Positions 27,201-41,823 of a stretch of DNA of 64,000 bases are shown in pieces. This stretch comes from Nonomuraea fuscirosea (GTDB lineage: Bacteria > Actinomycetota > Actinomycetes > Streptosporangiales > Streptosporangiaceae): contig NZ_PVNG01000004.1 in the NCBI RefSeq assembly GCF_003001935.1, positions 496,001 to 560,000 of the forward strand. Direction: 5' to 3'. The notes beneath the pieces are model-generated. The model ran no database searches, was not told where the DNA came from, and saw nothing but the letters and a program-made list of their open reading frames with translations. Position 1 is the stretch's first letter, and every line of letters starts with the position of its first letter. The position numbers and the translations under genes were made by a program.

Positions 27201-27828
27201 GGATCGCCACCGACCACCGGTCGGCCAGGATGTGGTGCAAAGTCAGGATCAGGCGGTGTTCGGCGGCCTCGTGCGGCCGGCGGTTCTCGACCGGTTCGGT
27301 CACCACTCCCGTGTCGCGCTGTTCGCCGGTCCCGGGCGTCACCCGGATCAGGCGGGCCCTGGTCAGGGGGCCGGTGGTCAGGTCGAAGGCGTAGCGGGCC
27401 TCCTCGCGGGCGGCGGCGTCGGCCTCGCCGGCGGTCATCGTCTCGATCCGCAGCGCGGGACGCACCCGGCCGGGAGCCTGGCGGGGCTCGCCGTCGCGGG
27501 TCTCGATCACGTACCCGAGGATCGGATGCCGCTCCACGAGCGCGTCGAACGCGGCGGCCAGCGCGCCGGCGTCCAGGTCGCCCTCGATCCGGTACGCCCA
27601 CGACAGGGTGTAGGCGGGATTGCCCGGATCGAGCTGGTCGACCACCCACAGGCGGCGCTGCGCGTCGGACAGCGCCCCGCCGTCCCCGGCCCGGTTCCCG
27701 GGGAGAGGCCCGGGTTCGGGTTCGGTCCTCCGCGCGGCCCGGGTGCGCGTGAGGCGGGCCTCCAGCGCGGCGCGTCGTTCCGGGCTGAGCCCGGCCAGTC
27801 GCGCGCGTACCCCGTTCGGGTCGCTCAC
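21262..27828 (-). CDS. NRPS, two modules C-A-T-C-A(Ser)-T
   Basis: The 2188-residue synthetase carries C (20-450), A (470-990), T (GGHSLLA near 1034), C (1060-1500), A (1530-2050) and T (AAGGDSIRS near 2118). The first A domain reads D I I Q I T L V W K at the specificity positions: the frame is that of glycine-type pockets (DILQLG..W), but Thr replaces the usual Gly, so a small residue is likely and not assigned. The second reads D V W H V S L V D K, a classic serine code. Both C domains have HHxxxDR (HHILADRWS, HHVVTDRWS) in place of HHxxxDG. The GTG start overlaps the upstream stop by 4 nt. There are no epimerase domains. Confidence 0.95.
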   Translation of the reverse strand: MSDPNGVRARLAGLSPERRAALEARLTRTRAARRTEPEPGPLPGNRAGDGGALSDAQRRLWVVDQLDPGNPAYTLSWAYRIEGDLDAGALAAAFDALVERHPILGYVIETRDGEPRQAPGRVRPALRIETMTAGEADAAAREEARYAFDLTTGPLTRARLIRVTPGTGEQRDTGVVTEPVENRRPHEAAEHRLILTLHHILADRWSVAILFSDLFRLYAGEPPPDRPVAYADYVAWQQAGPSPERDLDYWRKALDGLPDTLDLPADRPRPPMQSNRGHRLLFELDGALAFGLRDLAAGLRATPFMVLAGALQALLARYTGQDDIPIGTPMSARPHPSLDQTVGLFLNTVVLRGDLSGDPSFTELVRRTRERALAAFDHAGLPFETLVEELSSGRDLSRNPLFQVMLAYQNTPGLPADLPGLRLERLDVRPGTAMFDLDLIVEERADGSLLCVLDHATDLFDDDRVHRLAAHLRTLLEAAVADPGLRLSELPLMDPAELRDTLHARNDTALPYPARGIHHLVAEQAARSPGVIAVEGQDGTSLTYAALESRADDLAAGLRALGVGAESRVAVCVPRQPDLIAALLAVLKAGGCYVPLDPDYPAERLRQIIADSGATVVVTVGSLKDRLPADARLFLLDDPMTAAGPVPEPAFDQGQAAYLIYTSGSTGRAKGVVVPHRGLVSLLCDVSQRPGLAAGARSLFLTSVSFDIAMIEIFGPLVTGGTVVLASASAVERVHDLIRSGDLHTVQATPSVLEGLLPALTHRVPRVISTGEALPGPLAARLLAVTDELWDLYGPTETTVWSTRRHVTDGRGGSIGRPVANTAVYVVDGDLRPVPVGVPGELLIGGAGVTRGYHGRAALTAERFVPDPFGPPGGRLYRTGDLARWHPDGTLEYLGRLDHQVKVRGVRIEPDEVAAVLGEHPSVERAVVTVRDDAPGGRGLVAYTIGTAQESDLRAHLRARLPEAMIPAAFVTVTDLPVLPSGKLDRAALPPPRATAGASVPVPPRTPAERVLHGVWAELLERDDFGVEDDFFALGGHSLLAMRLVVRLRETYGAEVTLRRCFTTPTVAGLAPLLPSAAARPIPPLPDGPARPSHAQARLWFLDQLDPGNPAYNVAWAERLTGPLDVTALSAAFDDLVDRHEALRLVIVTDDGEPALQEGPRRPRLTVRADADSAAPAGANLAADTEPARADPATAVGSAEARHRFDLAGGPLVRAVLVRRGDAEHDLYLTLHHVVTDRWSLSILLRDLMELYRARVTGAPAALPPLATGYRDFAAWHRARVSGRTDDLAYWKDALAGLPPALDLPADRHRQGPATMEGRRLTFPIDAATVTAVRALARERQVTPFMVLLAAFQAVLARYTDGTDIPVGTPVSGRAHPDVEEMAGLFLNTLVLRGDLSGEPSFAELLARTRERVLDGHDHAELPFEVLVQELAEERDLARNPLFQVMLAYQNVPPSPPEVAGIALRTLDIDPGVTQADLHLVIEESGDTLTGVLHYAKDLFEHDRMERFADHFRSLLAAAAAEPDRPVADLPLLTPAELDVILRANDTTVPVPAATLPALVAEQIARTPDAPALGYEAADGSRAWLTYAEFGARVNRLARRLRTLGAGPGEVVGVCLERGADLVIAVHAVVATGAAYLPLEPDNPAERLAGMMTDAGARLAVSTDPFAARLPGPTTVLLDRDAAAVAAEDDAPLRVEPHPGALAYVIFTSGSTGRPKGVGVSHRAIVNRLRWMQDAFRLTGDDRVLHKTPFSFDVSVWELFWPLMTGAGQVVARHGGHADPAYLADLLERESVTTVHFVPSMLDAFLAEPGLGERLGALRTVVCSGEALGAEPAARFAAALPGAGLHNLYGPTEAAVDVSWHACRPGEAAIPIGRPVANTRLEILDGRMNRVPVGVPGDLWIGGVQLAHGYASRPALTAERFVPDPYGPPGGRLYDTGDLARWRPDGEIEYLGRSDHQVKIRGMRVEPGEVEAALAALPGVRAAAVRAIEDGAGLRLAGYVVPSGPEAADPEAADPLPAIDAATDAPAAGADVTGAWERRLRDTLPEHLIPSTLTVLPELPLNRSGKLDRNALPDPRARATTGHAEPEGAAELAVAAAWRGVLGLERVSAHDNFFAAGGDSIRSLKVVSRLREAGYAVRLEQLFRHQTVRELAERLLPAPAAEPPEAPPTPFGLLNPDDLARLLEGEAQ

Positions 27829-30800
27829 CGCTCCTCCTCCAGCAGGTCCAGCAGGTCGGCATCGGTCAGTCCCTCTTCGAGCACCGCCAGCGCCTGCTCT
27901 TCGACGGTCGTGGCGTCGAAGCAGCGCCGCAGCGGCAACTCGACGCCGAACTCGTCGTCGATCCGGCCGATCAGGCGGACCACCAGCAGCGAGTGGCCGC
28001 CGAGGGCGAAGAAGTCGTCGTTCACCCCGACGCGCTCCCGGCCGAGCAGCTCGGTCCAGATGCCGGCCAGGGTCTCCTCCATCGGGGTGCGCGGCGGCAC
28101 GAAGGCGGCAGCCCGGTCACCGGCGCGCGGCGGCGGCAGGGCGGCGCGGTCGAGCTTGCCGCTGGGCAGGACGGGAAGGTCCGTGACGGTGACGAACGCG
28201 GCGGGGATCATCGCCTCCGGCAGCCGGGCACGCAGATGGGCGCGCAGGGCGGCCTCCTCCGCGTCGCCCAGGGTGTACGCGACCAGGCCGCGCCCGCCCG
28301 GCGCGTCGTCGCGTACGGTCACGACCGCCCTTCGCACGGACGGGTGCTCACCGAGCACGGCGGCGACCTCGTCCGGCTCGATCCGCACGCCGCGCACCTT
28401 CACCTGGTCGTCCAGCCGGCCCAGGCATTCGAGGGTGCCGTCGGGATGCCAGCGGGCCAGGTCGCCGGTGCGGTAGAGACGTCCACCGGGTGGCCCGAAC
28501 GGGTCGGGGACGAACCGCTCCGCCGTCAGCGCGGCCCGGCCGTGATAGCCGCGGGTGACCCCGTCCCCGCCGATCAGCAACTCGCCCGGCACGCCCACCG
28601 GCACCGGACGCAGACCGCCGTCCACCACGTACACCGTCGTGTTCGCCACCGGCCGGCCGATGCGCATCGTGGCGGGGGAGCCCGGCACCCGGTACGCGGT
28701 CGACCAGATCGTCGTCTCGGTGGGCCCGTAGAAGTTCCACAGCTCGTCGGTGACCATGAGCATGCGGGCGGCGAGGTCGAGGGGCAGCGGCTCGCCGCCG
28801 AGGATGGCGCGCGGCAGCCCGGCGGGCAGGTGCTCCAGCGCCACGCCCGCCACGGACGGGGTGAGCTGGACCAGGTCCGCGTCCTCCGCGGCCCGCCGGA
28901 TCTCCTTCGGCGTACGGGCGGCGTCCTCGGGAGCGATCACCAGGGTGCCGCCGGACAGCAGCGGCGTGAAGATCTCCAGCGCCGCGATGTCGAACGAGAG
29001 CGAGGTCATGAACAGCGCACTGCCGCCGCCCAGCCGCCGGATCACGTCGGTGACCAGGTTGACCACCCCGCGATGCGGCACCTGCACCCCCTTGGGGCGG
29101 CCGGTGGAGCCGGAGGTGTAGATGAGGTACGCCAGATTGTCGGGCGTGACCAGCGGCGGCGGCCCCGGTTCACCGCGTATGCCGGAAACGGGCGCGTCGG
29201 CCACGGGCACGTCGGAAACAGGCGCGTCCAGCAGCAGCTCAGCGGGACGCGTTTCCGGCAGCCGATCGAGGCAGGACGACTCCGTGAGCAGCAGCTCCGC
29301 CCCCGAGTCGGCCAGCAGATAGGCCAGCCGCTCCGCCGGATAGGCCACGTCCAGCGGCAGATAACAGCCGCCCGCCCTGAGCACCCCGAGCAGCGCGACG
29401 ATCTGGTGCACGCCGCGCGGCAGGCACAGCGCCACGCACGACTCCGTCCCCACACCCCTGGCCGCCAGCCGCACGGCCAGCGCCGCCGTACGGGCGTCGA
29501 GCTCGGCGTACGTGAGCTCCGCGCCGTCCTGCGCGCGCACCGCCACCGCGTCGGGAGTGCGCGCCGCCTGCTCGGCGACGAGCTCGTGCAGCGTCCGCTC
29601 CGGGTAGGGGGCGGCGGTGTCGTTCCAGCCGGTCAGCAGCTCACGCCGCCGCTCGGAGGTCATCAGCGGCAGCTCCGACAGCCGGATGCCCGGCTCCGCC
29701 GCGACGGCCTCCAGGATCAGCCGGTACGCGCCGGCCAGGCGGGCGATCGTGCCGGCGTCGAACAGGTCGGTGCTGTACTCCAGGTAGACGCCGGCGCCGT
29801 CGCCCGTCCTGACGACGTCCACGTTCAGGTCGAGCTGGGCGGTGCCGTTCGGGAACTGCCCGCGCGACGCCATCGGCAGCAGGTTGAACCCCACCTGGAA
29901 GAGCGGTGTGCGGCTGGTGTCGCGGACCGGCTGGAGCGCCTCGACCAGCCGGTCGAAGGGCACCTCGGCGTGGTCGAGCGCGTCGAGCACGCTCTCCCGC
30001 ACCCGTTCCAGCAGCTCGGTGAACGCGGGGTCGCCGCCCAGGTCCGTACGGAGCACCAGGGTGTTGATGAACACGCCCAGCAGCGGCTCGAACTCGGGCA
30101 GGTCGCGCCCGGCCACCGGCGTGCCCACCGCCACGTCCTCGCGGCCCGCGTACCGGGACAGCAGCGCCTTCAGCCCGGCTAACAGCACCATGAACAGCGT
30201 CGCGCCGTGCCGCCTGCCCAGCGTTTCCAGCTCGTCGACCAGGGCGGCCGGCAGCGCGAGATGATGCTCGGTCCCCGCATGTCCGCGCACGGCCGGTCTG
30301 GGCCGGTCGGTGGGCAGCCCGAGGTCGGGCGGCAGGCCGGCCAGCCGCTCCCGCCAGTGGCCGAGCTGGGCGGCGAGCACCCCGCCGGCCAGGTGCTCGC
30401 GCTGCCAGGCGGCGTAGTCGGCGTACTGGACGGGCAGGTCGGGCAGCCGCGGCGGGCGGCCCTCGTCGAGCGCCGCGTTCAGCTCCCGCAGCTCCTCGGC
30501 GAGGTTGACGCCCGAGCGGGCGTCGAACACGGCGTGGTGCACCACGAACACCAGCCGCTGCACCGCCCGGCCCTTCTCCCCACCAGGCATCCGCACCAGG
30601 TGCGCCCGCCACAGCGGGGCCTGGTCCAGCGCGAACGGCTGCCTCGCCGTCGCCAGGGCCAGCTCCCGGAACTCCCGCTCGGCCCGCTCCGGGGGCAGCG
30701 CGCGCAGATCCGTCACAGGCAGGGTGACCGGCAGCTCGACCTGGACGACCTGGACGAGCCGCCCGTCCTCGATCGTCAGGGCGGTGCGCAGCGTCTCGTG

Positions 30801-30980
30801 CCGCCGGACCAGCTCGCCCAGCATCCGCTCGCACCGGCCCCCGTCACCGCTCTCGTCACCGCTGTCTGGCAGGTCCAGCACGGCGTTGACGTGGTACGCG
30901 GGCGCGCCGGGGTCCAGCCGGGCCAGGAACCACAGCCGTTCCTGGGCGAACGAGGCGGGAAAGACGTACGTGCCGGTCAC
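27825..30980 (-). CDS. NRPS module C-A(Gly-like)-T after the PKS
   Basis: The 1051-residue synthetase has C (5-440), A (460-950) and T (GGHSLLV near 993) domains. It should condense the polyketide-extended intermediate with its own amino acid. The C-domain active site reads HHAVFDARS, where the residue after the catalytic Asp is Ala. The specificity positions read D I L Q I G F I W K, close to DILQLG..WK glycine codes. The segment after the specificity core is nearly identical to the first A domain of the next protein. The GTG start follows AGAGGAG, 10 nt after the MbtH stop. Confidence 0.94.
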   Translation of the reverse strand: MTGTYVFPASFAQERLWFLARLDPGAPAYHVNAVLDLPDSGDESGDGGRCERMLGELVRRHETLRTALTIEDGRLVQVVQVELPVTLPVTDLRALPPERAEREFRELALATARQPFALDQAPLWRAHLVRMPGGEKGRAVQRLVFVVHHAVFDARSGVNLAEELRELNAALDEGRPPRLPDLPVQYADYAAWQREHLAGGVLAAQLGHWRERLAGLPPDLGLPTDRPRPAVRGHAGTEHHLALPAALVDELETLGRRHGATLFMVLLAGLKALLSRYAGREDVAVGTPVAGRDLPEFEPLLGVFINTLVLRTDLGGDPAFTELLERVRESVLDALDHAEVPFDRLVEALQPVRDTSRTPLFQVGFNLLPMASRGQFPNGTAQLDLNVDVVRTGDGAGVYLEYSTDLFDAGTIARLAGAYRLILEAVAAEPGIRLSELPLMTSERRRELLTGWNDTAAPYPERTLHELVAEQAARTPDAVAVRAQDGAELTYAELDARTAALAVRLAARGVGTESCVALCLPRGVHQIVALLGVLRAGGCYLPLDVAYPAERLAYLLADSGAELLLTESSCLDRLPETRPAELLLDAPVSDVPVADAPVSGIRGEPGPPPLVTPDNLAYLIYTSGSTGRPKGVQVPHRGVVNLVTDVIRRLGGGSALFMTSLSFDIAALEIFTPLLSGGTLVIAPEDAARTPKEIRRAAEDADLVQLTPSVAGVALEHLPAGLPRAILGGEPLPLDLAARMLMVTDELWNFYGPTETTIWSTAYRVPGSPATMRIGRPVANTTVYVVDGGLRPVPVGVPGELLIGGDGVTRGYHGRAALTAERFVPDPFGPPGGRLYRTGDLARWHPDGTLECLGRLDDQVKVRGVRIEPDEVAAVLGEHPSVRRAVVTVRDDAPGGRGLVAYTLGDAEEAALRAHLRARLPEAMIPAAFVTVTDLPVLPSGKLDRAALPPPRAGDRAAAFVPPRTPMEETLAGIWTELLGRERVGVNDDFFALGGHSLLVVRLIGRIDDEFGVELPLRRCFDATTVEEQALAVLEEGLTDADLLDLLEEER

Positions 30981-30990
30981 CTACGCTCCT

Positions 30991-31185
30991 CTACTGCCGG
31001 GACATGGCCTCGCGCAGGCTGCGCGGGCGCATGTCGGTCCAGACCTGCTCGATGTGGTCGAGGCAGCTCTGCTTGGCCCCTTCGAACCCGGTCTCCCGCC
31101 AGCCCGCGGGCACGGGCCGGTCGGCGAACCAGATGGAGTACTGCTCCTCGTCGTTGACCACGACCTTGTACTGACCGTCCCGCAT
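30991..31185 (-). CDS. MbtH-like protein
   Basis: The 64-residue protein matches the MbtH family: NDEEQYSIWFADRPVPAGWR followed by WTDMRPRSLRE. MbtH proteins bind and activate NRPS adenylation domains. The usual SxWP motif is SIWF here, with Phe in place of Pro. It lies between the PKS and a NRPS gene with gaps of 1 and 10 nt, so it is made together with them. Confidence 0.96.
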   Translation of the reverse strand: MRDGQYKVVVNDEEQYSIWFADRPVPAGWRETGFEGAKQSCLDHIEQVWTDMRPRSLREAMSRQ

Positions 31186-31186
31186 G

Positions 31187-36708
<5,522 letters not shown>

Positions 36709-36712
<4 letters not shown>

Positions 36713-39700
36713 TCCTTACTCTCCCGTCTGGCCCGGTGAGGCCGAGTTGAGGGTCGTGCCCGGCGCGCCGCGACCCGCCGGGCGGCGCGCTCCGATCCGG
36801 CGGTGCGCCGCTCGCCGTCGAGGTGCGCCGCGAGCGTCCGTACGGTGGGGAAGCGGAACAGGTCCACGATCGGCACCTCGCGCCCGAGCGCGGCAGCGAG
36901 GCGGGCCTGGACCTGAGCGGTGGCGAGCGAGTGCCCGCCGATCTCGAAGAAGTTCGCGTCGGCGGAGACCCGCGGCAGGCCGAGCACCTCCCGCCACACC
37001 CCCGCGACCAGGCGTTCCGTCGTGGTGGACGGCTCCTGCCCCGGCCCGGCCGCGGCCCGCCGCGGCGGTGGCGGCAGCGCGGCCCGGTCCACCTTGCCGT
37101 TCGGCGTCAGCGGCAGCGCGGGAAGGAGCACCAGCTCGGCGGGGACGGCGTAGTCGGGCAGGCGGGCCGCGAGATGACGGCGCAGCTCGCCCGCCTGGAC
37201 GGCCGCGCTCTCCGGCACCGCGTACGCGTGCAGCACCCGGCCACCTGGCTGCTCGGCGGCGCGTACGGCGGCGGCCAGCACGCCCGGGTGCGCGGCCAGG
37301 GTCGCCTCGACCTCGCCGAGCTCGACCCGGTGCCCCCGGATCTTCACCTGCCCATCCGCCCGCCCAGCCGGCACCACCCGCCCGTCGGGGTCGTACCGTC
37401 CCAGGTCACCGGTGCGGTAACGCCCCGTTACGTCGGCCGTCTCGCTGTCCGGCTCGCGGGTGAAGCGTCGGCGGGTGAGCTCGTCGTCCAGGTACGCCTC
37501 CGCCAGGCGCCGGCTCCTGACCACCACCTCGCCCAGTTCCCCCACCGCCGCGGGGGAGCCGCCGGCGTCGAGCACGAGCAGCTCCGCGCCGTCCATCCCG
37601 TGTCCGAGCGGGACCGGGTCGCCGGTGGCCGGCACCGGGCCGGTGATCTCGCAGACGGCCTGCGCCTGCGGGGTCTCGGTGGTGCCGTACGTGTTGAGCA
37701 GCCGGGCCTTCGGCGCCACCGCCGCGAACCTGGCCGCCTCCGCGTAGGTCAGCCGGTCCCCGCCGAACAGCACCAGCCGCAGATCCGGCAGCTCCACCCC
37801 GGCGGCGGCGATCAGCGTGGCCAGCTGCGGCGTCAGATGCGCCACCGTCACGGCCCGCTCACGCAACCACGCCGCCAGCCGGGCCGGATCCCGCACCCGC
37901 TCCTGATCCGGCACGTGCAGCGTCGCGCCCAGCGTCAGCGGGGTGAAGACGTCCCGCAGCAGCGGATCATGCGCCAGCCCCGCCAGCAACGCGAACCGAT
38001 CGTCCGCGGTCAGCCCGAACTCGGCCGCGTACCAGCTCAGGAAGCGAGCCAGCGGCCGCTCCGCCGCCCGCACCGGCTTCGGCTCCCCGGTGGTGCCGGA
38101 GGTGAACGACAAATACCCCCGCCGCCCGGCCGCCATCGGGAACGTCGTGCCCCGGTCGGGCCCGACCAGAACCGGCTGTCCGGCTGGTCCGGTGCGTGCG
38201 GCGGGTTCTGGGAGCGGGTCCGGCTGGGGGAGCCAGGACAGTTCGGCGGGAACGGGCACGCCGGGGCAGGCGATCAGCGCGCGAGCGTCGGCCGAGCGGG
38301 CCTGGGCAGCCAGGCGGGCGGCCGGCAACGCGGAGTCGAGCACGGCCCAGCGGGCCCCGGCACCGAGGACGCCGAGCATCAGGGCGGGCAACTCGCACGT
38401 GCGGGCCGCCAGGATCGCCACCGCGTCACCCGGACGCACCGCCGCGGACACGACGGCACCGGTCGCCTCCGCGAGCCGCACCAGCTCGGCATAGCTGAGC
38501 TCGCCATCCTCCCCGGCCACCGCCACCCGCGCACTACCGGCCACCGCCATGCGCTCACCGTGGGCCACGGCCACCCGCTCATCACCGGTCCGCGTGGGAG
38601 CGGCCTGGGCGAGGACGCGTTCCAGCACGCCGGGCCCGTTCCAGGCGGGCAGTGGGGCGGTGCCGTCGGGCAGGTTCGATCGGCGCGGGCCGCACGGACG
38701 CAGGGACGCCTTCATGACCGGCCTTTCAGGCGCGGTCACCAGGTCGCCGAGGATCTGGAGGTAGCCGGCCAGCAGTTCCTCGATCCGCTCCGCTCGGAAC
38801 AGCCGTGGGTTGTAGACGGCCTGCAGCACGTACCGGCCGTCCCGTTCGCCGACGTACAGGGTCAGGTCGAACAGCGCGCCCGGCAGCCCAGGCGGCAGCG
38901 GGACGGCGGTGACGCCGGGCAGGTCCAGGCGGGGCTCGGTGAAGTCGTACATGTTGAACAGGACCTGCACCAGCGGGTTCCTGGACAGGTCGCGGCCGGG
39001 GCCGAGTCGGTCGACCAGTCGTTCCAGGTGCACGTCCAGATGCGCCAGCGCGCCGGACAGCGTCTCCTGGCAGCGCGTGACGTGCGCCTCGAAGCTCCCG
39101 GCGTCCTCGACGCGCAGCCGTACCGGCAGCACCTGGACCAGGCAGCCGGTCAGCGGATGGAAGGACGGGTCGCGGCGGTCGGCGACCGGCGCCCCGACGA
39201 TCAGGTCGTGCTGCCCGGTCAGCCGCCGCAGCACCTGCCCGAACGCCGCCAGCATCACCGCGTACGGCGTCCCGCCCAGCCGCGCGGCCAGCGCCCGGAC
39301 CCCGTCGCTGACGGAGGCGTCGGCCTCGGCGGTGGCGCCGGCCCCCTCGAACGTCTGCACGGCCGGGCGCGGATGGTCGCGGGGCAGGTCGAGCACGCTG
39401 GGCGCGCCCTCCAGGTGCTCCCGCCACCACTCCAGGCTCGCCTCCTGGTCCCGCCCGTCGAGGAAGGCCACGTACCCGCCGAACGACGTGCGCAGCGGCG
39501 GAAGCGCGGCCCGGCGGTAGGCCAGCCCGAGGTCGTCGTAGAGCACCCGCTGCGACCAGCCGTCGAACACCAGGTGGTGCGCCGTGACGGCGAGCACGTG
39601 CTCCCCGTCGCCGACCCGCAGCAGCCGGGCCCGCCACAGCGGCCCCGCCGCCAGGTCGAAGGGAAGCCGGGCCTCGGCCTCCAGCCGCTCGCCCACCTGC

Positions 39701-41811
39701 TCCTCGCGTACGTCCTCCACCGGCAGCGGCACCGGGCCGGGCGGCGACACGGCGACGGACGGCACCCCGTCCGACTGCGGGACCCGCCAGCGCAGTACCT
39801 CGTGCCGTTCGGCCACCACCGCGAGCGCGGCGCGTAGAGCTTCGACGTCCAGCGGCCCTGACAGGCGCTGCGCCATCGCGATGTTGTGCGCGGGCGTGCC
39901 GGGCGCCAGCCGTTCCACGAACCACATCCGCCGCTGCACCGCCGACAGCGCTGTCGAGGGCGCGACCGGCGGTTCGTCCCGCACCGGCGGGGCGAGCTCG
40001 GCCAGGCGGGCGATGCCGGCCACGGTACGGCCCGCGAGCACGTCGCCGACCCCGATCTCCCTGCCCAGCCCGGTGCGCAGCAGCGCGCTCAGGCGCATGG
40101 CGACCAGGGAGTGGCCGCCGCAGGCCAGGAAGTCGTCATCCGGTCCCGGCTCGCCGGTGCCGAACGCCTCGGCCCAGGCCGCCGCGACGCCGCGTTCCGT
40201 CTCGTTCGCGGCCCGCCGTCGTGGGCGCTGCTGCGGGGGCGCGGCGCGGTGAGCGCGCAGGGCGCCTATGTCGACCTTGCCGGCCGCCGTCAGCGGCAGC
40301 ACGGGCAGCCGGACCACCCGGGTGGGCACCATGTACGCGGGCATGCTCTCCAGGCAGTGGGCCCGCACGCCGTCGATGCCCGGCGCGTCCTCCGGGGTCA
40401 GGTAGGCGGTCAACTCCTTCAGCCCGGCCGGGCCGTCGGCCACGTCCGCCACCGCCTGCCGCACCCCGGGCAGCGCGCGCAGCACCGCCTCCACCTCGCC
40501 GATCTCGACCCGCTGGCCCTGCACCTTGACCTGCCGGTCCAGCCGCCCGATGAAGCCGATGCGGCCGTCGTCCTCCAGCATGACCTGGTCGCCCGTGCGG
40601 TACATGCGCGCCCCCGGCTCGCCGTACGGGTCCGGCACGAACCGCTCCGCCGACAGCCCCGGCCGGTCCAGGTAGCCGCGCGCCAGTTGCGGGCCGCCGA
40701 TGCACAGCTCTCCCGGCGTGCCGGGCGGGCAGGGGCGGAGCAGGTCGTCCAGGATGTACGCGCGGCAGCCGGGCAGCGCGAACCCGATCGGCAGCGGCCG
40801 GTCCCAGACGCCCTCCAGTTCGGTGCCGACGACGCACACCGTGGTCTCGGTGGGGCCGTACCAGTTGTGGAAGCGCCGCCCGCCCGTCGCCCAGCGGGCC
40901 ACCTGCTCGGGCCCGGCCGGCTCGCCCGCCGTGAGCAGATCGCGCAGCCACGGCAGCCGGTCCGGCTTCAGCAGGGGGAGCAGAGCCGGCGGGATCGTCC
41001 CCCAGGTCACCTGGTGCCGCTCCAGGAAACGCTGGAGCAGCACGGGATCGACCCTGGCCTCGTCGGGGGCGAACATCACCGACCCGCCCCGGGCCAGTGG
41101 GGCGAACACGTCCAGCACCGACACGTCGAACCCGAGCGCGGCGAACCCGATGGACCGGCACCCGGCGTCCAGCCCGAACACCTCACCCGCCATCCTCACG
41201 AACGCCACCGCCGAGGCATGACTCACCACGACCCCCTTGGGCCGCCCGGTCGAGCCCGAGGTGTACAGCACATAGGCGGCCGCACCCGGCGGCGGTCCCG
41301 GCTCGGGCGCCGCGCCCGTGAGCGGCCGGCCGGCGGGCACGACACGCGGCGCCGGCGTGCCGCTGGTGGTTCGCGTGGTCGGCTCGTCCGGCGCGGTGAG
41401 TGTGGCGGGTGTCGGTTCGGTGGTCGGGTGGGGCGGGGTTTCGAGGCGGATGGGGAGGCCGGTGAGCAGTTCTGTGCCCGTCTCGTCGGCGACGACCGTG
41501 GTGATGCCGGCGTCCTCGATGATCCCGGCGAGCCGCCGGCGCGGGTGCGAGGGGTCCAGCGGCACGTACGCGCCCCCGGACATGAGCACGCCGAGCACGC
41601 ACACCAGCAGGTCGGGCGTACGGCGACGGCAGATGCCGATCCGGACCTCGGGCCCGGCCCCGAGGCCGCGCAGCCGGTGGGCCAGCTCCGCCGCCGCCGT
41701 GACCAGCTCGCGGTAGGTCAGGCTGCGATCCCCCTGCCGCACGGCCGTCGCGTCGGGCGTGCGGCCGGCCTGCGCCAGGACGAGGTCATGAAGAAGCGCC
41801 CTCTTGGTCAC
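36709..41811 (-). CDS. NRPS loading and first extension, A-T-C-A(Lys2-like)-T
   Basis: The 1700-residue synthetase has no leading C domain, so it probably starts the chain: A1 (15-500), T1 (GGHSLVA near 569), C (600-1030; intact HHLVFDGWS near 748), A2 (1110-1560) and T2 (GGHSLATA near 1625). A1 specificity positions read D V L T L A W V C K; I cannot assign a substrate. A2 belongs to the alpha-aminoadipate-reductase (Lys2) subgroup: SFTSGTTGEPKPV, AHDPLLRDVFTPL and NTYGTTETPQA, with positions D P R H L G T Q A K; substrate unassigned. T2 hands over to the PKS, so the A2 residue should become the vinylogous amino acid. Start GTG 41811 lies 12 nt after the thioesterase stop. Confidence 0.94.
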
Positions 41812-41823
41812 CTGTGTCCCCCG

